A stretch of DNA of 64,000 nucleotides from Aliirhizobium wenxiniae (GCF_014201355.1 NZ_JACHEG010000004.1:372001-436000); one strand, 5' to 3'; numbered from the stretch's first letter, positions 1-10,748 are shown. Numbers and translations: made by a program. The notes: generated from the sequence alone by a model not told the origin.

Positions 1-236
1 CCCGCTGCAAGCTGGCCGATTTCCAAGAGCGGCGAGCCCGGGTCGAGCAGCCTTTGCACCCGGTCTCGCGGCAGCAGTTTCCCGCGTGCGACATGACGCT
101 CGCGATGACTTTCCGATCCGCCGAGCGCCGCCGTCGCAACCTTCGACCGCAACATTTCGGCAAGCGCATGATTATGCGCTTCATTGGCCTTGAAACCCTC
201 TGAATTGCGATCAAGCACGGTGCGGATCGGAGGCAT
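1..236 (-). CDS. mccB: Methylcrotonoyl-CoA carboxylase beta (carboxyltransferase) subunit, N-terminal part
   Basis: This gene runs off the left edge; about 78 residues are visible. The ATG at 236-234 overlaps the stop of the isovaleryl-CoA dehydrogenase gene (ATGA overlap), so the two are translationally coupled. The visible part contains [20 protein letters not shown] and then [32 protein letters not shown]. This is the characteristic start of biotin-dependent acyl-CoA carboxyltransferases of the MccB/PccB family. The family carboxylates 3-methylcrotonyl-CoA, the product of the preceding enzyme in leucine catabolism, and that neighbour is why I favour methylcrotonyl-CoA over propionyl-CoA or geranyl-CoA. 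The biotin-carboxylase (alpha) subunit would be expected further left, outside the window. Confidence 0.9.
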   Translation of the reverse strand, partial: MPPIRTVLDRNSEGFKANEAHNHALAEMLRSKVATAALGGSESHRERHVARGKLLPRDRVQRLLDPGSPLLEIGQLAA

Positions 237-1399
237 CAGCTATTGCCTCCTGCGCCGATTACTTCGCGGCCGATCAGCATGCGGCGCACTTCGTTGGTGC
301 CTGCGCCGATATCTAGCAGTTTGGCGTCGCGCCAGAAGCGCTCCACCGGCCAGTCCTTCGTATAACCCGCGCCGCCCAGCGCCTGGATGGCCTGTTCGGC
401 AACCTTTACGGCACTCTCGGAGGCATAAAGGATCGCACCGGCGGCATCCTGTCGGGTCGTGCGGCCGGCATCGCAGGCGCGGGCAACGGCATAGACATAG
501 GCGCGAGCCGAATTCAGCGCCACGACCATGTCGGCAACCTTCGCCTGCATCAGTTGGAAACTGCCGATCGGCGCACCGAACTGCTTTCGCTCCCGCAGGT
601 AAGGCAAAACGACATCGAGACAGGCCTGCATGATGCCGAGTTGTATGCCAGACAGCACCACCCGCTCGTAATCGAGGCCGGACATCAGTATTTTTGCGCC
701 GCCGTTCAGCGGTCCCATGACATTTTCGTCCGGCACGAAACAGTCTTGGAAGACGAGTTCTGCCGTTGGCGAACCGCGCATGCCGACCTTGTCGATCTTC
801 TGGCCGATGGAAAAACCGGCAAAATCCTTCTCGATGAGGAACGCGGTGATACCCTTCGATCCGGCCTCTGGGTCCGTCTTGGCATAGACGACAAGGGTTT
901 GCGCATAGGGCGCATTGGTGATCCAGAATTTCGTGCCGTTGAGGCGAAACCCGCCATCAACCCGGTCTGCCCTGAGCCGCATGGAGACGACATCCGATCC
1001 CGCATTGGCTTCGGACATGGCAAGGCTGCCGACATGCTCTCCGGAGATCAGGCCGGGAAGATATTTCGCCTTCTGTTCGGGTGTCGCCCAGCGCGAAATC
1101 TGGTTGATGCAGAGGTTCGAATGTGCGCCGTAGGACAGGCCGACGGAGGCCGAGGCGCGGCTGACTTCCTCGCAGGCGATGACATGTTCCAGATACCCCA
1201 ACCCGAGCCCACCACGCTCTTCCGGAACAGTAATGCCGTGCAGGCCGAGCGCGCCCATCTCGGGCCATAACTCCACCGGAAAGCGATCTTTTGCATCGAT
1301 CTCGGCGGCAATCGGCGCAATGCGTTCGCGCGCAAAACGCTGCGTCGTATAGCGGATCGAAAGGGCCATATCGTTTAAGCCGAAATCCAATTCAGTCAT
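236..1399 (-). CDS. ivd: Isovaleryl-CoA dehydrogenase
   Basis: A 387-residue flavoprotein of the acyl-CoA dehydrogenase family that oxidises isovaleryl-CoA to 3-methylcrotonyl-CoA in leucine degradation, passing electrons to electron-transfer flavoprotein. The sequence shows the FAD/substrate segment [11 protein letters not shown] (about residues 126-136) and FWITNAP. The motif DYERVVLSG carries Glu245, in the place of the catalytic base characteristic of isovaleryl-CoA dehydrogenases; most other family members use a C-terminal Glu instead. Here the C-terminal motif reads GAGTNEVRR. Length is typical for the family. It lies 45 bp downstream of the lipoamide dehydrogenase gene and overlaps mccB, so it probably belongs to the same transcript as the branched-chain 2-oxoacid dehydrogenase. 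Confidence 0.93.
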   Translation of the reverse strand: MTELDFGLNDMALSIRYTTQRFARERIAPIAAEIDAKDRFPVELWPEMGALGLHGITVPEERGGLGLGYLEHVIACEEVSRASASVGLSYGAHSNLCINQISRWATPEQKAKYLPGLISGEHVGSLAMSEANAGSDVVSMRLRADRVDGGFRLNGTKFWITNAPYAQTLVVYAKTDPEAGSKGITAFLIEKDFAGFSIGQKIDKVGMRGSPTAELVFQDCFVPDENVMGPLNGGAKILMSGLDYERVVLSGIQLGIMQACLDVVLPYLRERKQFGAPIGSFQLMQAKVADMVVALNSARAYVYAVARACDAGRTTRQDAAGAILYASESAVKVAEQAIQALGGAGYTKDWPVERFWRDAKLLDIGAGTNEVRRMLIGREVIGAGGNS

Positions 1400-1444
1400 C
1401 AGGCCTCCTCCCAGATAGCCCCAAATGTAAGCCCCCGAGATCGC

Positions 1445-2839
1445 TCAGATATGCAGGGCGTGTCCCATTGCTTTCAGCGCTGCTTCCTGCAGGGCTTCGC
1501 TGCGTGTCGGGTGGACATGGATCGTGCCGGCGATATCCTCCAACCTCGTCCCCATCTCGATCGCCATTGAAAATGCTGCGGAAAGTTCGGATACGCCCGA
1601 GCCGACGGCCTGCAGCCCGAGCACGAGATTGGTATCGGCCCTGGCTACGACGCGGACAAACCCGTCTTCGTCCTGCATCGTCATGGCGCGCCCATTGGCA
1701 GTGAAGGGGAATTGCCCGACCTTTACGTCGTAGCCCTGAGCGCGTGCTTCTGACGGTGACAGGCCGGCGCTGACGATTTCCGGATCGGTGAAGCAGATAG
1801 AGGGAATGCAGCGTTTGTCCCAGGCGCGTTTTTTGCCCGCGACGATCTCCGCCACCATCTCGCCCTGCGCGATAGCACGATGCGCCAGCATCGGCTCGCC
1901 GGTCACGTCACCGATCGCATAGATGCCGCGCATCGAGGTGCGGCAACGATCGTCGATCCGCAGGTAGGGGCCGGAACGATCGAGGTCGAGGTCTTCCAAC
2001 CCGGAGCCGATGCTGCGCGGACGGCGGCCGACTGCGGCGAGGATTTGGTCCGCAGGCAGTTCCTGCTGCCCGTCCGGTCCTTCCACGACGAGCGCATCGC
2101 CTTTCTCGGAAAGTCCGATCGCTTTGGTATTGGTGAAAACCTTGATGCCTTGCTCGGTAAGCCTGCGTGTCACCGGCTTGATCAAATCGGCGTCGTAGAT
2201 TGGTAGAACCTGCGCCGTCGCCTCCACCACGGTCACTTCCGACCCCAGCTTGGCAAAGGCCGTGCCGAGTTCCAGTCCGATATAACCGCCACCGACAACG
2301 ATGAGCCTCTTCGGCATTTGCCTGAGCGACAACGCCTCGGTCGAGGATATTACCCGCCCGCCGAAGGGCAGCGCGGCGAGTTCGACCGGATCGGAGCCCG
2401 TGGCGATCACCACGGTTTCCGCGCGAACAATTTGCTGGCCGGTTTCGGTTTCCACTTCCACCGTCTTGCCGTCGCGAAAACGGGCGCGGCCGGATACGAT
2501 CTTCACGCGGGCCTTCTGCAATAAGCCGGAGACGCCGCTGGTCAGCCGGCCGACAATGCCGTCCTTCCATGCCATGGTGCCGGCAAGATCGATCGACGGC
2601 TGGTCCACGCGAATGCCCATGGCGTTTCGTCCACCTGCCATCTGCCGTGTTGCATCAAAGACTTCCGCCGCATGGATCAGCGCCTTCGAAGGGATGCAGC
2701 CGATCGTGAGGCAGGTGCCGCCGGGCTTGGCGGCCTCGACGATGACCGTATCGATGCCGAGCTGGCCGGCGCGGATGGCGCAGGCATAACCGCCGGGTCC
2801 GGCACCGATTACGAGAAGCTTGCAGGAGATCTCTTTCAT
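1445..2839 (-). CDS. lpdV: Dihydrolipoyl dehydrogenase (E3) of branched-chain 2-oxoacid dehydrogenase
   Basis: A 464-residue FAD-dependent disulfide oxidoreductase. It begins with an FAD Rossmann motif (GAGPGGYACA, from residue 12) and has the redox-active disulfide GTCLTIGCIPSKAL (Cys43/Cys48). A second NAD-binding fold follows (VVGGGYIGLELG), then GDVTGEPMLAHRA, and the C-terminal dimerisation domain ends with HVHPTRSEALQEAALKAMG, containing the active-site HPT..E pattern. It reoxidises the dihydrolipoyl groups of the E2 encoded 3 bp upstream, producing NADH. Linkage to E1/E2 of the branched-chain complex makes it the dedicated E3 (LpdV type) and not the pyruvate dehydrogenase E3. Confidence 0.93.
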   Translation of the reverse strand: MKEISCKLLVIGAGPGGYACAIRAGQLGIDTVIVEAAKPGGTCLTIGCIPSKALIHAAEVFDATRQMAGGRNAMGIRVDQPSIDLAGTMAWKDGIVGRLTSGVSGLLQKARVKIVSGRARFRDGKTVEVETETGQQIVRAETVVIATGSDPVELAALPFGGRVISSTEALSLRQMPKRLIVVGGGYIGLELGTAFAKLGSEVTVVEATAQVLPIYDADLIKPVTRRLTEQGIKVFTNTKAIGLSEKGDALVVEGPDGQQELPADQILAAVGRRPRSIGSGLEDLDLDRSGPYLRIDDRCRTSMRGIYAIGDVTGEPMLAHRAIAQGEMVAEIVAGKKRAWDKRCIPSICFTDPEIVSAGLSPSEARAQGYDVKVGQFPFTANGRAMTMQDEDGFVRVVARADTNLVLGLQAVGSGVSELSAAFSMAIEMGTRLEDIAGTIHVHPTRSEALQEAALKAMGHALHI

Positions 2840-2842
2840 GGT

Positions 2843-4117
2843 TCAGCCCTCGATAAAGATCAGCGCTGGAGTTTCGAGCAGTGTGCGCAGGCGCTGGACG
2901 AAGGTCGCCGCATCAAAACCGTCGATGATGCGATGGTCGAAACTGGAGGAGAGGTTCATCATCTTGCGCGGCACGAATTGCGCACCATCCCAGACCGGGC
3001 GGGTGGCGATCTTGTTGACGCCGACGATCGCCACTTCCGGATGATTGATGACCGGCGTCGAGACGATGCCGCCGAGCGCGCCGAGCGAACTGATTGTGAT
3101 GGTCGAACCGGTCAACTCGTCGCGCGTGGCAGTGCCGGACCGGGCGGCTTCCGCCAGCCGGTTCATTTCCGCCGCGCAATCCCAGATGCTGCGCGCCTCG
3201 GCGTGCCGCACGACCGGCACGGTAAGGCCCGAGGGGGTCTGGGTGGCGATGCCGACATGCACTGCGCCGGATCGGGTGAGGACCCCGGCATCGTCGTCGA
3301 ATGTGGCATTGAGGTCAGGCTGCTCGGAGACAGCCTTGACCATCGTGCGCATGAGGAAGGGCAGCAGGGTAAGTTTTGGCTGGTCGGCCTTGCGTGCGCC
3401 ATTCATCGTCGCCCGCAATTCCTCCAGCGCCGTCACATCGACCTCTTCTACGTAGGTGATATGCGGGATGCGCGAAGCGGAGAGCGTCATCTTTTCGGCG
3501 ATGCGGCGGCGAAGGCCGGTGAGCTTGATTTCCTCTTTCGAGGTTCTTTTCGCGAGACCTTGCTGTGCCGGGGGAGCCTCCTTGCCATGCGCAAGAAAAT
3601 GCTCGACATCCTCGCGCAGGATACGCCCGGCGGGTCCCGTCCCGCGTATCTGGCGAAGGTCTATGCCGCTGTCGCGTGCCAGCAGCCTTACCGAAGGTGA
3701 AGCCAACGGCTTGTCCATCTCGGGCGACGGGCGCGGGGAGGGAGCCGCCGTCGTTGACGCAACCGGCGTGGCCGGCTTTTCGGGTGTCCTGATGGGCGCA
3801 GCGTGTTCGGGTTTCTGCTCCTCAGTCTTCGCCGGCTCCGTGACTGGCTGGGGAGCCGCAACATCGTTGCCGTCACCCTCCGTCTCGATCCGGATCAGCG
3901 GTGCCCTGACCGCGATCGTGTCGCCGATCTCGCCGCCAAGCCAGATGACCGTTCCGCTGACCGGGGTCGGAATTTCCACCGTCGCCTTGTCGGTCATTAC
4001 GGCGGCAACCGTCATGTCCTCCCGCACGGGATCGCCGACCTTCACCAGCCATTCGACAAGCTCGGCCTCGGCAACACCTTCGCCGACATCCGGCATCTTG
4101 ATGGTGAATTCGCCCAT
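2843..4117 (-). CDS. bkdB: Lipoamide acyltransferase (E2) of branched-chain 2-oxoacid dehydrogenase
   Basis: A 424-residue E2 core protein. An N-terminal lipoyl domain (about residues 3-80) carries the lipoylation site MTDKATVEI with Lys44. An Ala/Pro-rich linker follows. The peripheral E3/E1-binding domain SVRLLARDSGIDLRQIRGTG lies near residues 140-175. The catalytic acyltransferase domain ends with the active-site motif DHRIIDG, with His395. A single lipoyl domain and this length fit branched-chain E2 better than pyruvate E2. It transfers isobutyryl, 2-methylbutyryl or isovaleryl groups to CoA. Spacing to the neighbouring E1 beta and E3 genes is 3 bp on each side, so a single operon is very likely. 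Confidence 0.94.
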   Translation of the reverse strand: MGEFTIKMPDVGEGVAEAELVEWLVKVGDPVREDMTVAAVMTDKATVEIPTPVSGTVIWLGGEIGDTIAVRAPLIRIETEGDGNDVAAPQPVTEPAKTEEQKPEHAAPIRTPEKPATPVASTTAAPSPRPSPEMDKPLASPSVRLLARDSGIDLRQIRGTGPAGRILREDVEHFLAHGKEAPPAQQGLAKRTSKEEIKLTGLRRRIAEKMTLSASRIPHITYVEEVDVTALEELRATMNGARKADQPKLTLLPFLMRTMVKAVSEQPDLNATFDDDAGVLTRSGAVHVGIATQTPSGLTVPVVRHAEARSIWDCAAEMNRLAEAARSGTATRDELTGSTITISSLGALGGIVSTPVINHPEVAIVGVNKIATRPVWDGAQFVPRKMMNLSSSFDHRIIDGFDAATFVQRLRTLLETPALIFIEG

Positions 4118-4120
4118 GGC

Positions 4121-5134
4121 TCAGGCCTCCATGACGTCGGTCAGCGCGCGCCCGACGCGGGCGGGACCTGGAAAATAATCCCATTCCTGCGCATGCGGGT
4201 AAGGTGTATCCCAGCCGGCAACACGCATGACCGGCGCTTCGAGATGGTAGAAGCAATGCTCCTGGACCAGCGCCGCAATCTCACCACCGAAGCCGGAGGT
4301 GAGGGTCGCTTCATGCACCACGACGCAGCGCCCGGTCTTCGACACCGACTTGACGATCGCATCGAGATCGAGTGGCAGAAGGCTTCTGAGGTCGATCACC
4401 TCGGCATCGATCCCGGTATCCTCGGCGGCGGCGAGTGCCACATGCACCATCGTGCCATAGGCGATCACGGTGACTGCCGAACCCTGCCGGCGCACCTCTG
4501 CCTTGCCGATCGGGATCGAATAATAATCATCCGGCACGTCGCTGAGTTCATGTTTCGACCATGGCGTGACCGGCCGCTCATGGTGGCCGTCGAAAGGGCC
4601 ATTATAAAGTCGCTTCGGTTCGAGGAACATGACCGGGTCGGGATCCTCTATGGCCGCGATCAGCAGGCCCTTGGCATCATAAGGATTGGAAGGCACGACG
4701 ACCTTGAGGCCGCAGACATGGGTGAACAGCGCTTCCGGGCTCTGGCTATGGGTCTGCCCGCCGAAAATGCCGCCGCCGGTCGGCATGCGCACGACGATCG
4801 GGCAGGTGAAATCTCCATTGGAGCGGTAGCGGATGCGCGCCGCTTCCTGCGTCAGCTGGTCATAGGCGGGGTACATGTAGTCGGCGAACTGGATTTCGAC
4901 GCAGGGTTTCAGCCCGTAGGCCGCCATGCCGATCGCGGTGCCGACAATGCCGGATTCGTTGATCGGCGTATCAAAGCATCGCGTCTTGCCGTATTTCGCC
5001 TGCAGTCCCTGCGTGCAGCGGAAGACGCCGCCGAAATAACCGACATCCTCGCCGAAGACCACGACGTCCTCGTCCCGCCCCATGGCGACATCCATGGCGC
5101 TTCTCACCGCCTCGATCATCGTCATCCGGGCCAT
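4121..5134 (-). CDS. bkdA2: 2-oxoisovalerate dehydrogenase E1 beta subunit
   Basis: A 337-residue transketolase-like beta subunit beginning MARMTMIEAVRSAMDVAMG, followed by VVVFGEDVGYFGGVFR, the thiamine-diphosphate-contacting Glu region of E1 beta proteins. An open frame continues upstream to 5308, but the family start is the ATG at 5134. It lies one base after the stop of the E1 alpha gene, and everything upstream duplicates the E1 alpha coding region. The conserved segment QLTQEAARIRYRSNG and the C-terminal LRSLLPLDLDAI and VVVHEA are standard for the family. It forms the alpha2beta2 decarboxylase component of the branched-chain complex with the adjacent E1 alpha. Confidence 0.94.
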   Translation of the reverse strand: MARMTMIEAVRSAMDVAMGRDEDVVVFGEDVGYFGGVFRCTQGLQAKYGKTRCFDTPINESGIVGTAIGMAAYGLKPCVEIQFADYMYPAYDQLTQEAARIRYRSNGDFTCPIVVRMPTGGGIFGGQTHSQSPEALFTHVCGLKVVVPSNPYDAKGLLIAAIEDPDPVMFLEPKRLYNGPFDGHHERPVTPWSKHELSDVPDDYYSIPIGKAEVRRQGSAVTVIAYGTMVHVALAAAEDTGIDAEVIDLRSLLPLDLDAIVKSVSKTGRCVVVHEATLTSGFGGEIAALVQEHCFYHLEAPVMRVAGWDTPYPHAQEWDYFPGPARVGRALTDVMEA

Positions 5135-5135
5135 G

Positions 5136-6395
<1,260 letters not shown>

Positions 6396-6441
6396 TCAAA
6401 AGCGTGCCGATTAGAAAAGAATGGTATTCGCAGCGCTAATG

Positions 6442-6486
6442 GCAAGCCATGACGGAATTGCAGCGAATATTCGGCCAGTTTTGCCA
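6442..6486 (-). promoter_or_regulatory. 45-bp composite element upstream of the bkd operon
   Basis: Read on the minus strand this is TGGCAAAACTGGCCGAA, 12 unconserved bases, then TTCCGTCATGGCTTGC. The same blocks with the same 12-base gap occur at 7515-7559 on the plus strand before the SDR-thiolase operon. The element ends 73 bp before the bkdA1 start, leaving room for a promoter. Two conserved blocks about 29 bases apart, start to start, are what one expects of a bound AraC-family dimer, and the araC-type gene lies between the two copies. Binding by that protein is an inference. Confidence 0.7.
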
Positions 6487-6498
6487 TAGGCCGAAAAT

Positions 6499-7503
6499 TT
6501 ATTTCGGCGTCTGGCTTTTTCGAAAGGCTTCGGGGCTTAACCCTATCCATTTCCTGAACGCTCGATAGAAGGCGCTCGGTTCGGAATAACCGAGACGGGT
6601 GGCGATCTCGCTGACCGTCTGGTCCGTATTCGTCAGCAGGCTGCAGGCGAGGTCGCGGCGGATCTCGTCCTTGATGCCGGCATAACTTTGGCCCTCGTCA
6701 TGCAGGCGATGGCGAAGTGTCGAGGACGACATGCGCATGTCGGTGGCGAGTGTCGCGAAGCTAGTCCAGTCTGCAGGTTCCTTCTGGGTGAGGCGACGTC
6801 TCACGGCTGCAGCTGTTCCTGCATCATAGCGATAACGCAGCAGGATGTTTGCGGGTGCCCCGCGCAAGAACTGCCGCAGTTGCTGGTCGTTGCGCGAGAT
6901 TGGCAAGGCGAGCATGGCTGCGTCAAAGCTCAGCCGACTGACGGATTGCGAGAAGCGTATTGGCGCGCCGAAAAAAAGCCGGTGATCGGCACTCTGTTCC
7001 GGTTCGGTGCAGCGGAAATCTACGAGGCGGATCGGGATGCGTCGCCCCACGAGCCAGCAGATAAGCCCATGCAGGATGATCCAGTAGCTGCGATAGGCAA
7101 AGGCGGATCGTGGCTCTCCCTCATCGCTCAGCTGGACCTCCGCGATCCCGTCATGGACGACAAGCCTGCCTGTCGGTTCGCCGAGAACGAGATTGAGAAA
7201 ACGCAGCGCCCGCCGCAATGCCCGCTCGAGCGTCGGGGCATGCAACACGCAATGGCAGAGGAGGGTAAAGCTGCCGCGCTGCATCGGCCGGTCGCCCAGG
7301 CCGAAACATTCGTCATCCAGTTCCGCGGCAATCGCCAGCCACAATTGCCCGAATGTCTGCGCCGAAACCGGCTCGGTGACGGCAGGTGGCAGGCCGAGAC
7401 CCGTCAGCAACGGCTCGGTCGGTCGCCCGCTACGCCTCAGGCTGTCGAGGGCTTCTTCGACAAAACTCGGGGCGATCATATGTCGTTCGGTTTCGGCCAT
7501 CAT
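6499..7503 (-). CDS. AraC-family transcriptional regulator (probable regulator of branched-chain amino-acid catabolism)
   Basis: A 334-residue protein with an N-terminal arabinose-binding-like effector domain of the OruR/ArgR subtype (about residues 20-200, including FGLGDRPMQRGSFTLLCHCVLHAPTL) and a C-terminal double helix-turn-helix. The second helix pair is DQTVSEIATRLGYSEPSAFYRAFRKWIGLSPEAFRK, the AraC signature. It is not in a convergent or isolated position: it sits between the bkd operon, transcribed the same way, and the SDR-thiolase-dehydrogenase operon, transcribed divergently. Its start lies 12 bp from one copy of the conserved 45-bp element, which suggests control of both operons and possibly autoregulation. 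Its effector is unknown; a branched acyl-CoA, 2-oxoacid or amino acid is plausible. The 130 bp between it and bkdA1 hold the other element copy. Confidence 0.88.
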   Translation of the reverse strand: MMAETERHMIAPSFVEEALDSLRRSGRPTEPLLTGLGLPPAVTEPVSAQTFGQLWLAIAAELDDECFGLGDRPMQRGSFTLLCHCVLHAPTLERALRRALRFLNLVLGEPTGRLVVHDGIAEVQLSDEGEPRSAFAYRSYWIILHGLICWLVGRRIPIRLVDFRCTEPEQSADHRLFFGAPIRFSQSVSRLSFDAAMLALPISRNDQQLRQFLRGAPANILLRYRYDAGTAAAVRRRLTQKEPADWTSFATLATDMRMSSSTLRHRLHDEGQSYAGIKDEIRRDLACSLLTNTDQTVSEIATRLGYSEPSAFYRAFRKWIGLSPEAFRKSQTPK

Positions 7504-7514
7504 TCACTCTCAAG

Positions 7515-7559
7515 TGGCAAAACTGGCCGAAATAATGGATCACTTCCGTCATCGCTTGC
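7515..7559 (+). promoter_or_regulatory. 45-bp composite element upstream of the SDR-thiolase operon
   Basis: TGGCAAAACTGGCCGAA, 12 bases, then TTCCGTCATCGCTTGC: the same blocks and gap as at 6442-6486, with only one difference inside the conserved blocks. A TATAAA sequence at 7573-7578 could serve as a -10 box. A matching -35 would fall inside the second block, the class-II activator layout. The SDR start codon is 71 bp beyond the element. Confidence 0.7.
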
Positions 7560-7630
7560 AACAGTGAAAGCTTATAAAGTGACGGTTGCCCGAGGGTTGA
7601 GGAGCCCGCCGGCAAGGGAGGACTGATAAG

Positions 7631-8398
7631 ATGCTGATCCGTGATGCCGGTTTTATCGTCACCGGCGGCTGTTCCGGCCTTGGCGCCGCGACGGTGCGTA
7701 TGCTGGCAGAAGCTGGTGGGCGGGTGATCATTGCCGACCTTGATCGTGACAAGGGCGAGGCGCTTGCGCAGGAGTTTGCAGGGCGCGTGTCTTTCATCCG
7801 TACTGACGTCACCAGCGCTGGGGAAGGGCAAGCCGCAGTGGCTGCGGCGTTGAATGACTTGGGAAAGCTGCGCGGGCTGATCAATTGCGCGGGTATCGCA
7901 CCGGCGCAGAAGGTGATCGGCCGCGACGGGCCGCATGAGCTTGAGAGCTTTGCCCGGACGATCAATGTCAATCTGGTCGGCTCCTTCAATATGCTTCGGC
8001 TTGCAGCCAACGCCATAAAGGACAGCGAGTCCGACGCAGAAGGGGAGCGTGGAGTGATCGTCAACACAGCCTCGATCGCCGCCTTCGACGGGCAAGTCGG
8101 GCAGGCAGCCTATGCGGCCTCCAAGGGCGGGATAGCCGCGATGACACTGCCGATCGCACGCGAACTTGCACGTTATGGCATTCGCGTCATGACCATTGCG
8201 CCGGGCGTTTTCGAAACACCGATGATGGCAGCCATGCCGGAGGAAGTGCGCCATGCGCTTGGAAGCAGCGTGCCGTTCCCGCCACGGCTCGGGAGGCCGC
8301 CGGAGTTCGCGGCGCTGGTTCGCCAGATCCTCGAAAACTCGATGCTGAATGGCGAAGTCATTCGCCTCGACGGCGCTATTCGGATGGGTGCGCGTTGA
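7631..8398 (+). CDS. SDR-family 3-hydroxyacyl-CoA dehydrogenase (type II / HSD10-like)
   Basis: A 255-residue short-chain dehydrogenase. It has the NAD-binding TGGCSGLG (residues 11-18), an Asp (ADLD) that favours NAD over [13 protein letters not shown], and the catalytic Ser148, Tyr161 and Lys165 (YAASK). The insertion with [30 protein letters not shown] and the end IRLDGAIRM are typical of human HSD17B10-like enzymes. Those oxidise 2-methyl-3-hydroxybutyryl-CoA in isoleucine degradation and other short 3-hydroxyacyl-CoAs. It starts after a GGGAGGAC ribosome-binding site and its stop overlaps the next reading frame. With the following thiolase and acyl-CoA dehydrogenase it supplies the lower isoleucine/valine or short-chain beta-oxidation steps. 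No separate enoyl-CoA hydratase gene is seen in the cluster. Confidence 0.85.
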   Translation: MLIRDAGFIVTGGCSGLGAATVRMLAEAGGRVIIADLDRDKGEALAQEFAGRVSFIRTDVTSAGEGQAAVAAALNDLGKLRGLINCAGIAPAQKVIGRDGPHELESFARTINVNLVGSFNMLRLAANAIKDSESDAEGERGVIVNTASIAAFDGQVGQAAYAASKGGIAAMTLPIARELARYGIRVMTIAPGVFETPMMAAMPEEVRHALGSSVPFPPRLGRPPEFAALVRQILENSMLNGEVIRLDGAIRMGAR

Positions 8399-8407
8399 TG
8401 GCGCATC

Positions 8408-8414
8408 AAGGAGG
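8408..8414 (+). promoter_or_regulatory. Shine-Dalgarno AAGGAGG deciding the thiolase start
   Basis: AAGGAGG ends four bases before the ATG at 8419. The alternative ATG at 8395, which overlaps the SDR stop, has no comparable site, so the start at 8419 is preferred. Confidence 0.75.
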
Positions 8415-8418
8415 AAAG

Positions 8419-9606
8419 ATGCGATTGCAGGATCCCGTCGTTATCGTCGGTTCGGCCCGCACGCCGATCGGCGGCTTTCAGGGTGAATTGAAGGACGCGA
8501 CCGCAGCCGATCTCGGTGCGGCATCCATTCGCGCTGCACTTGAGCGAAGCGGCGTGGAGGCGGAAGCCATAGAGGAAGTCGTCTTCGGCTGTGTGCTGCC
8601 GGCGGGGCAGGGGCAGGCGCCGGCAAGGCAGGCGGCGATCCATGCCGGTCTCCCTTTTGCTGCGGGTGCGACGACGGTTAACAAGATGTGCGGCTCGGGC
8701 ATGAAGGCGGTGATGATGGGCCATGACCTGATTGCCGCGGCAAGTGCTTCCGTCGCCGTTGCCGGCGGCATGGAAAGCATGACGAATGCCCCCTATCTGC
8801 TGGATCGTGCGCGAGGCGGATACAGGCTCGGGCATGGCCGCTTGCTCGACCATATGTTTCTCGACGGGCTTGAGGATGCCTATGACAAGGGCCGGCTGAT
8901 GGGTAGTTTCGCCGAGGATTGCGCCGAGGTCTATCAGTTTACCCGCGAGGCGCAGGACCAATACGCCGTTACCTCCCTCAAACGGGCACAGAAGGCGATC
9001 ACGGAAGGCTGCTTCGAGAAGGAGATCATCCCGGTCACGGTCAAATCCGGCAGAGCCGAGCAGGTTGCACATCAGGACGAACAGCCCGGCAAGGCGAAAC
9101 TCGACAAGATCCCAACCGTGAAGCCCGCCTTCCGTGATGGCGGTACGGTGACGGCTGCCAATTCCAGCTCGATATCGGACGGCGCGGCGGCTCTGGTGCT
9201 GATGCGGCGTTCGGAGGCGGAGCGCCGCGGGCTTGCCCCGCTCGCAACGATCCTCGGCCACGCCACGCACTCGCAGGAACCGGCGCTTTTCGCCACAGCA
9301 CCGATCGGTGCCTTGCAGAAACTCTCCGACCGGACGGGCCTGCCGCTCTCCGATGTCGACCTGTTCGAGATCAACGAGGCCTTTGCGGTTGTTGCCATGG
9401 CGACGATGCGGGACCTCGACCTGCCGCATGACAAGGTCAATGTCCATGGTGGCGCCTGCGCGCTCGGTCATCCGATCGGCGCATCCGGTGCCCGTATTCT
9501 GGTGACGCTGATTGCCGCGCTGGAACGCTACGACCTGAAACGCGGCATGGCGGCACTTTGCATCGGCGGTGGCGAAGCAACGGCCATCGCCATTGAACGA
9601 TCCTGA
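8419..9606 (+). CDS. Acetyl-CoA C-acyltransferase (thiolase)
   Basis: A 395-residue thiolase from the preferred ATG, or 403 residues from an upstream ATG at 8395. The nucleophile is Cys91 in [11 protein letters not shown]. His351 lies in [17 protein letters not shown] and Cys381 in CIGGGEA, giving the complete catalytic Cys-His-Cys set. It begins [21 protein letters not shown], as in acetyl-CoA acetyltransferases. It would cleave 2-methylacetoacetyl-CoA to propionyl-CoA and acetyl-CoA, the last isoleucine step, or handle acetoacetyl-CoA. The cluster context favours the branched-chain role. Biosynthetic-type activity cannot be excluded from sequence alone. Confidence 0.9.
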   Translation: MRLQDPVVIVGSARTPIGGFQGELKDATAADLGAASIRAALERSGVEAEAIEEVVFGCVLPAGQGQAPARQAAIHAGLPFAAGATTVNKMCGSGMKAVMMGHDLIAAASASVAVAGGMESMTNAPYLLDRARGGYRLGHGRLLDHMFLDGLEDAYDKGRLMGSFAEDCAEVYQFTREAQDQYAVTSLKRAQKAITEGCFEKEIIPVTVKSGRAEQVAHQDEQPGKAKLDKIPTVKPAFRDGGTVTAANSSSISDGAAALVLMRRSEAERRGLAPLATILGHATHSQEPALFATAPIGALQKLSDRTGLPLSDVDLFEINEAFAVVAMATMRDLDLPHDKVNVHGGACALGHPIGASGARILVTLIAALERYDLKRGMAALCIGGGEATAIAIERS

Positions 9607-9620
9607 CGGGAGGAAGGCCG

Positions 9621-10748
9621 ATGATCCTTTCGGAGCTTCAACAACAGATCCGCGACATGGCTCGCAGCTTTGCCCGCGAACGTCTGGCGCCGGGTGCTGC
9701 GGAAAGGGATAGGGAGCATCGTTTTCCGCGCGAGGAATTGCAGGAAATGGGTGCGCTCGGGTTACTCGGCATGCTCGTGCCGGAAGCCTATGGAGGTTCC
9801 GATACAGGTGCGCTCGCCTATGCTGCGGCGGTCGAGGAAATCGCTGCCGGTGACGGACCATGCTCGACGATCATGAGCGTCCACAGTTCGGTCGGCTGCG
9901 TGCCGATCCTCAAATTCGGCAACGAAGAACAGAAGGAGCGTTTCCTGCCGCGTCTGGCATCTGGTGAATGGATCGGCGGTTTTGCGCTCACCGAACCGCA
10001 GGCTGGCTCGGATGCATCCAACCTGAAGACGCGAGCGCGGCGCGATGGCGACGATTACGTGATCGACGGCGCGAAACAGTTCATCACCTCGGGCAAGAAT
10101 GGGCAGATGATTATCGTCTTTGCCGTTACCGATCCGGATGCGGGCAAGAAAGGCATCACCGCCTTCATCGTCCCGACGGATACGCCCGGCTACGAGGTGA
10201 TCCGCGTCGAGGAAAAGCTTGGGCTGAATTCATCCGACACCTGCCAGATCGCTTTCAACGAAATGCGCATACCGGTAGCACTCAGGCTTGGAGAGGAAGG
10301 AGAGGGTTATCGCATCGCGCTGGCCAATCTCGAAGGTGGCAGGATCGGCATTGCGGCCCAATCCGTCGGCATGGCACAGGCAGCGTTCGAGGCGGCGCGC
10401 GATTATGCCCGTGAGAGAAAAGCCTTCGGCAAGGCGATCTTCGATCATCAGGCCGTCGCCTTTAGGCTTGCCGACATGGCGACCCGGATAGAGGCCGCGC
10501 GACAACTCGTCTGGCACGCGGCAGCGTTGCGGGAGTCAGCAATGCCATGCCTCTCCGAGGCTTCCATGGCAAAGCTCTTTGCCTCGGAAATGGCGGAGCG
10601 CGTCTGCTCCGACGCGATCCAGATCCACGGCGGTTATGGCTATATGAGCGATTATCCGGTCGAGCGCATCTATCGCGACGTGCGCATCTGCCAGATTTAC
10701 GAGGGAACAAGCGACATTCAGCGCTTGGTCATTGCCCGCAACCTGTGA
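9621..10748 (+). CDS. Acyl-CoA dehydrogenase (short/branched-chain type)
   Basis: A 375-residue FAD enzyme. The segments [18 protein letters not shown] and [12 protein letters not shown] mark the flavin/substrate site. The C-terminal [18 protein letters not shown] places the catalytic base at Glu361, the usual position and unlike the isovaleryl-CoA dehydrogenase of this window. Likely substrates are 2-methylbutyryl-CoA or isobutyryl-CoA, products of the 2-oxoacid dehydrogenase for isoleucine and valine, which the leucine-specific enzyme does not handle. It follows the thiolase stop by 14 bp with a GGGAGGAAGG ribosome-binding site and closes the operon. Confidence 0.9.
   Translation: MILSELQQQIRDMARSFARERLAPGAAERDREHRFPREELQEMGALGLLGMLVPEAYGGSDTGALAYAAAVEEIAAGDGPCSTIMSVHSSVGCVPILKFGNEEQKERFLPRLASGEWIGGFALTEPQAGSDASNLKTRARRDGDDYVIDGAKQFITSGKNGQMIIVFAVTDPDAGKKGITAFIVPTDTPGYEVIRVEEKLGLNSSDTCQIAFNEMRIPVALRLGEEGEGYRIALANLEGGRIGIAAQSVGMAQAAFEAARDYARERKAFGKAIFDHQAVAFRLADMATRIEAARQLVWHAAALRESAMPCLSEASMAKLFASEMAERVCSDAIQIHGGYGYMSDYPVERIYRDVRICQIYEGTSDIQRLVIARNL

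Noticed and set aside
2672..3700. 342-codon plus-strand open frame over lpdV and bkdB
   Set aside because: Antisense to two genes with intact catalytic motifs; no ribosome-binding site or domain.
8173..9861. 562-codon minus-strand open frame over SDR, thiolase and acyl-CoA dehydrogenase
   Set aside because: Antisense shadow of three well-supported genes; no protein family features.
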